Source: UBA6220 sp937870835
GTDB taxonomy: Bacteria; Patescibacteriota; Minisyncoccia; Minisyncoccales; Minisyncoccaceae
Direction: 5' to 3'
Assembly (NCBI GenBank): GCA_035421265.1
Contig: DAOLWP010000014.1
Location: 1-15,596, forward strand
DNA length: 15,596 nucleotides
The position numbers were made by a program, and so were the translations under genes. This document shows positions 14,464 through 15,596 of this stretch, piece after piece (within the stretch, counting starts at the first letter, position 1; the number at the start of each line of letters is the position of its first letter). Under the pieces are notes generated by a model. It was not told where the DNA came from. It saw only the letters and a program-made list of their open reading frames with translations, and did not search any database.

Positions 14464-15159
14464 ATGGCAGATTGGCTTAATGTTATTATAATACTTTTTA
14501 TTTCTTACATTCTCGGTTCTATCCCGTTTAGTTATTTAATTACTAAAATTTTTGCTAAAAAAAATATTTTTGAACTCGGCTGGAAAAAAAGCTCTTCTTC
14601 TAATGTAGTAAAAAATGTAGGAAAACTGCCGGGGCTTATCTCTTTTTTATTAGATGTGGGGAAGGGATTTTTAACAATTTATCTTGCTCAAAAACTTGGC
14701 TTTGCTTCAATGGTGCAGGTATTTTGCGGTGTTACTGCAATAGTTGGACATAACTGGTCTATTTTTGTAGGCGGCCGAGGAGGAAGGGGATTAGCCACCT
14801 TAATCGGTGTCTTAACAGCTTTTTCACCAATCTTTACGGCCATCGCTATTATTCCTTGTATTTTTTTTACCCTTATTTGGACTGCTTCAATTGGCACAAT
14901 TATATCTTTAATATTTGGCGTCTTTTTAGGTTTAGCTTCTCCAAGTATTGGAAACTTATCTCCACTTAATTGGCAACCAGCCGGATACTTTATTTTATTT
15001 TCTCTAGTCCCAATTTTTATAAAACGGTTAAGCCCTTGGCAAGAAATATTCCAAAGCAAAGGAAACCAAAAAATAAAACTAATTAAAAATCGCCTTTTGT
15101 TTGACCAAGATGGCGTTCCGGCTCTCCGCTTAAAAATTAATAAAGAAAAGAAAAAATAG
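14464..15159 (+). CDS. Divergent PlsY paralogue B, first catalytic motif lost
   Basis: A 231-residue multi-pass membrane protein, clearly of the PlsY family from GSIPFSYLITK (18-28), LDVGKG (63-68) and GHNWSIFVGGRGGRGLAT (95-112). However, GSGNxGATNxxR has become LGWKKSSSSNVVK (38-50), replacing the catalytic Arg with Lys and removing the glycine pattern, and the C-terminal HRxNI...GxE motif is absent. Instead there is a charged tail of about 40 residues (190-231), predicted cytoplasmic. It may be an acyltransferase with a different acceptor, a subunit that pairs with paralogue A, or an inactive relative. The start at 14464, three bases after the previous stop, fits the family N-terminus. It is the last protein gene of the unit; no clear terminator follows, and tRNA-Arg begins 51 bases later. 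Confidence 0.82.
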   Translation: MADWLNVIIILFISYILGSIPFSYLITKIFAKKNIFELGWKKSSSSNVVKNVGKLPGLISFLLDVGKGFLTIYLAQKLGFASMVQVFCGVTAIVGHNWSIFVGGRGGRGLATLIGVLTAFSPIFTAIAIIPCIFFTLIWTASIGTIISLIFGVFLGLASPSIGNLSPLNWQPAGYFILFSLVPIFIKRLSPWQEIFQSKGNQKIKLIKNRLLFDQDGVPALRLKINKEKKK

Positions 15160-15194
15160 AGCGAGGAGCTTACTTTACTTTTTATCAAAAAAGT

Positions 15195-15200
15195 TATAAT
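15195..15200 (+). promoter_or_regulatory. -10 box before tRNA-Arg
   Basis: A perfect TATAAT lies ten bases before the tRNA 5' end, at the right distance for a start just upstream of it. The -35 is poor (TTTACT-type sequence at about 15174), so the promoter may be weak or the tRNA may partly share the upstream transcript. Confidence 0.45.
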
Positions 15201-15210
15201 TTTGAGAAGC

Positions 15211-15282
15211 GCCCCCGTAGCTCAATGGATAGAGTTCTGGTCTTCGGAACCAGCGGTGCGGGTTCGAGTCCTGCCGGGGGCA
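15211..15282 (+). tRNA. tRNA-Arg (anticodon TCG)
   Basis: A complete 72-base cloverleaf: acceptor GCCCCCG/CGGGGGC, D stem GCTC/GAGT, anticodon stem CTGGT/ACCAG around CTTCGGA (anticodon TCG, reading CGA), a 4-base variable loop CGGT, T stem GCGGG/CCTGC around TTCGAGT, and discriminator A at 15282. CCA is not encoded (CAC follows the acceptor stem's last pair). From 15265 onward its T-arm and acceptor 3' strand are part of a 55-bp direct repeat found again at 15420-15474. Confidence 0.95.
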
Positions 15283-15319
15283 CACTTATCAATGCTTTTT
15301 ACTTCATATCTATAATGCC
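15265..15319 (+). repeat. Direct repeat copy 1: tRNA-Arg 3' end plus flank
   Basis: These 55 bases (18 from the tRNA 3' end, the rest downstream flank) match 15420-15474 at 50 of 55 positions. Three of the five differences lie in the acceptor 3' strand and two near base 41-42 of the unit. A direct repeat that starts inside a tRNA 3' end is the classic form of an integration-site duplication. Confidence 0.85.
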
Positions 15320-15346
15320 TGATATATTTTTCTGTTATGAATAAAA

Positions 15347-15426
15347 GGACTCGAAGGCGGAGGGCTTGACGAGCCCGAGCCCGGCCCTGAGGAATTTTCA
15401 CCAGAAAATTACCGAAGGGCGAGTCC
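15347..15426. repeat. G+C-rich foldable segment between the tRNA-tail repeats
   Basis: About 80 bases, much richer in G+C than the surroundings. GGACTCG (15347-15353) closes with CGAGTCC (15420-15426). Inside, GGGCT/AGCCC (15362-15366 with 15372-15376) forms one arm. The other arm pairs CCCT/AGGG (15385-15388 with 15416-15419), then tandem G-A mismatches, GG/CC, a bulged A, and AATTTTC/GAAAATT (15393-15399 with 15404-15410) around an ACCA loop. The result is a three-way junction. GGACTCGAA (15347-15355) is also the exact reverse complement of the tRNA T-arm sequence at 15264-15272. It could be a structured RNA or a short palindromic mobile element. Confidence 0.6.
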
Positions 15427-15474
15427 TCCACGGGGCACACTTATCAATGCTTTTTACTTTTTATCTATAATGCC
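15420..15474 (+). repeat. Direct repeat copy 2: partial tRNA-Arg tail
   Basis: Second copy of the 55-base unit, 155 bases after the first. It lacks everything 5' of the T-arm, so it is not a tRNA gene, and CGGGGGC of the acceptor reads CACGGGGC here. The downstream flank (CACACTTATCAATG then T-rich) is kept almost exactly. Confidence 0.85.
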
Positions 15475-15556
15475 CTAGCAAAAGGTTCAGGTATGAAATT
15501 TCTAAATTGCTCAACTATGAAATTATCATATTGCTGCGACAGCATTATACAAAACC

Positions 15557-15585
15557 TTGATTTTTATAATAAAATGAATTATACT
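15557..15585 (+). promoter_or_regulatory. Promoter candidate facing out of the window
   Basis: TTGATT (15557-15562) and TATACT (15580-15585) are exactly 17 bases apart, so transcription would start near 15592 and run rightward. No gene start lies in the few bases left, so its target is outside the window. Confidence 0.5.
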
Positions 15586-15596
15586 CAAAATAGATT

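Noticed and set aside
15222..15440. 72-residue open frame on the - strand across tRNA-Arg
   Set aside because: It runs antisense through the tRNA and the structured repeat; no coding character.
15420..15474. Second tRNA gene
   Set aside because: Only the T-arm 3' strand and acceptor 3' strand are present; no D-arm, anticodon arm or 5' acceptor strand exists.

Overview
The window looks like a piece of a Patescibacteria/CPR (Parcubacteria-like) chromosome. This is an inference from the very A+T-rich DNA, very short gene spacing, A-rich leaders with no Shine-Dalgarno motif before any of the 11 genes, tRNA genes without an encoded CCA, a giant secreted lamin-tail-domain protein, and a compact set of lipid genes built around DegV/FakB, PlsY and CarS-like proteins. 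TGA is used as a stop, so the code is the standard bacterial one.

Left part (1-5078): the edge carries a hairpin and short direct repeats resembling the end of a REP-type element, then a terminator for a leftward two-gene unit. That unit encodes a 212-residue membrane-anchored protein and a 1397-residue secreted protein (two lamin-tail domains, one FN3-like domain, a C-terminal beta-propeller-like region).

Middle (5079-7765): 2.7 kb without a credible protein gene, sitting exactly at the point where transcription diverges. It holds a consensus DnaA-box-like site, a possible small leftward transcript with its own terminator, tRNA-Val(CAC), and a striking 1.15-kb structure: two perfect 216-bp inverted arms separated by 721 bp. 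Nineteen exact copies of the decamer TGTCCACTAA (either strand) lie in and just outside the arms, and five copies of AATGA-N4-TCATT lie inside. A replication origin or a non-autonomous mobile element are the leading explanations; neither is proven.

Right part (7766-15159): ten genes on the + strand, nine shown here with clear family assignments plus a membrane protein. First unit: yraN, plsY, a CarS-like CDP-lipid synthase and an MscS-type membrane protein, ending in a terminator. Second unit: a FakA-like kinase fused to a degenerate DegV domain, two intact DegV/FakB fatty-acid-binding proteins, and two divergent PlsY paralogues. Read with known biochemistry, this is a scavenging route: FakB binds free fatty acid, the kinase makes acyl-phosphate, PlsY moves the acyl group to glycerol-3-phosphate, and the CarS-like enzyme may activate the resulting phosphatidic acid with CTP. 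No plsC-like gene is present in the window.

Right edge (15160-15596): tRNA-Arg(TCG), a near-exact 55-bp direct repeat of its 3' end and downstream flank around a G+C-rich foldable segment, and a promoter pointing out of the window.
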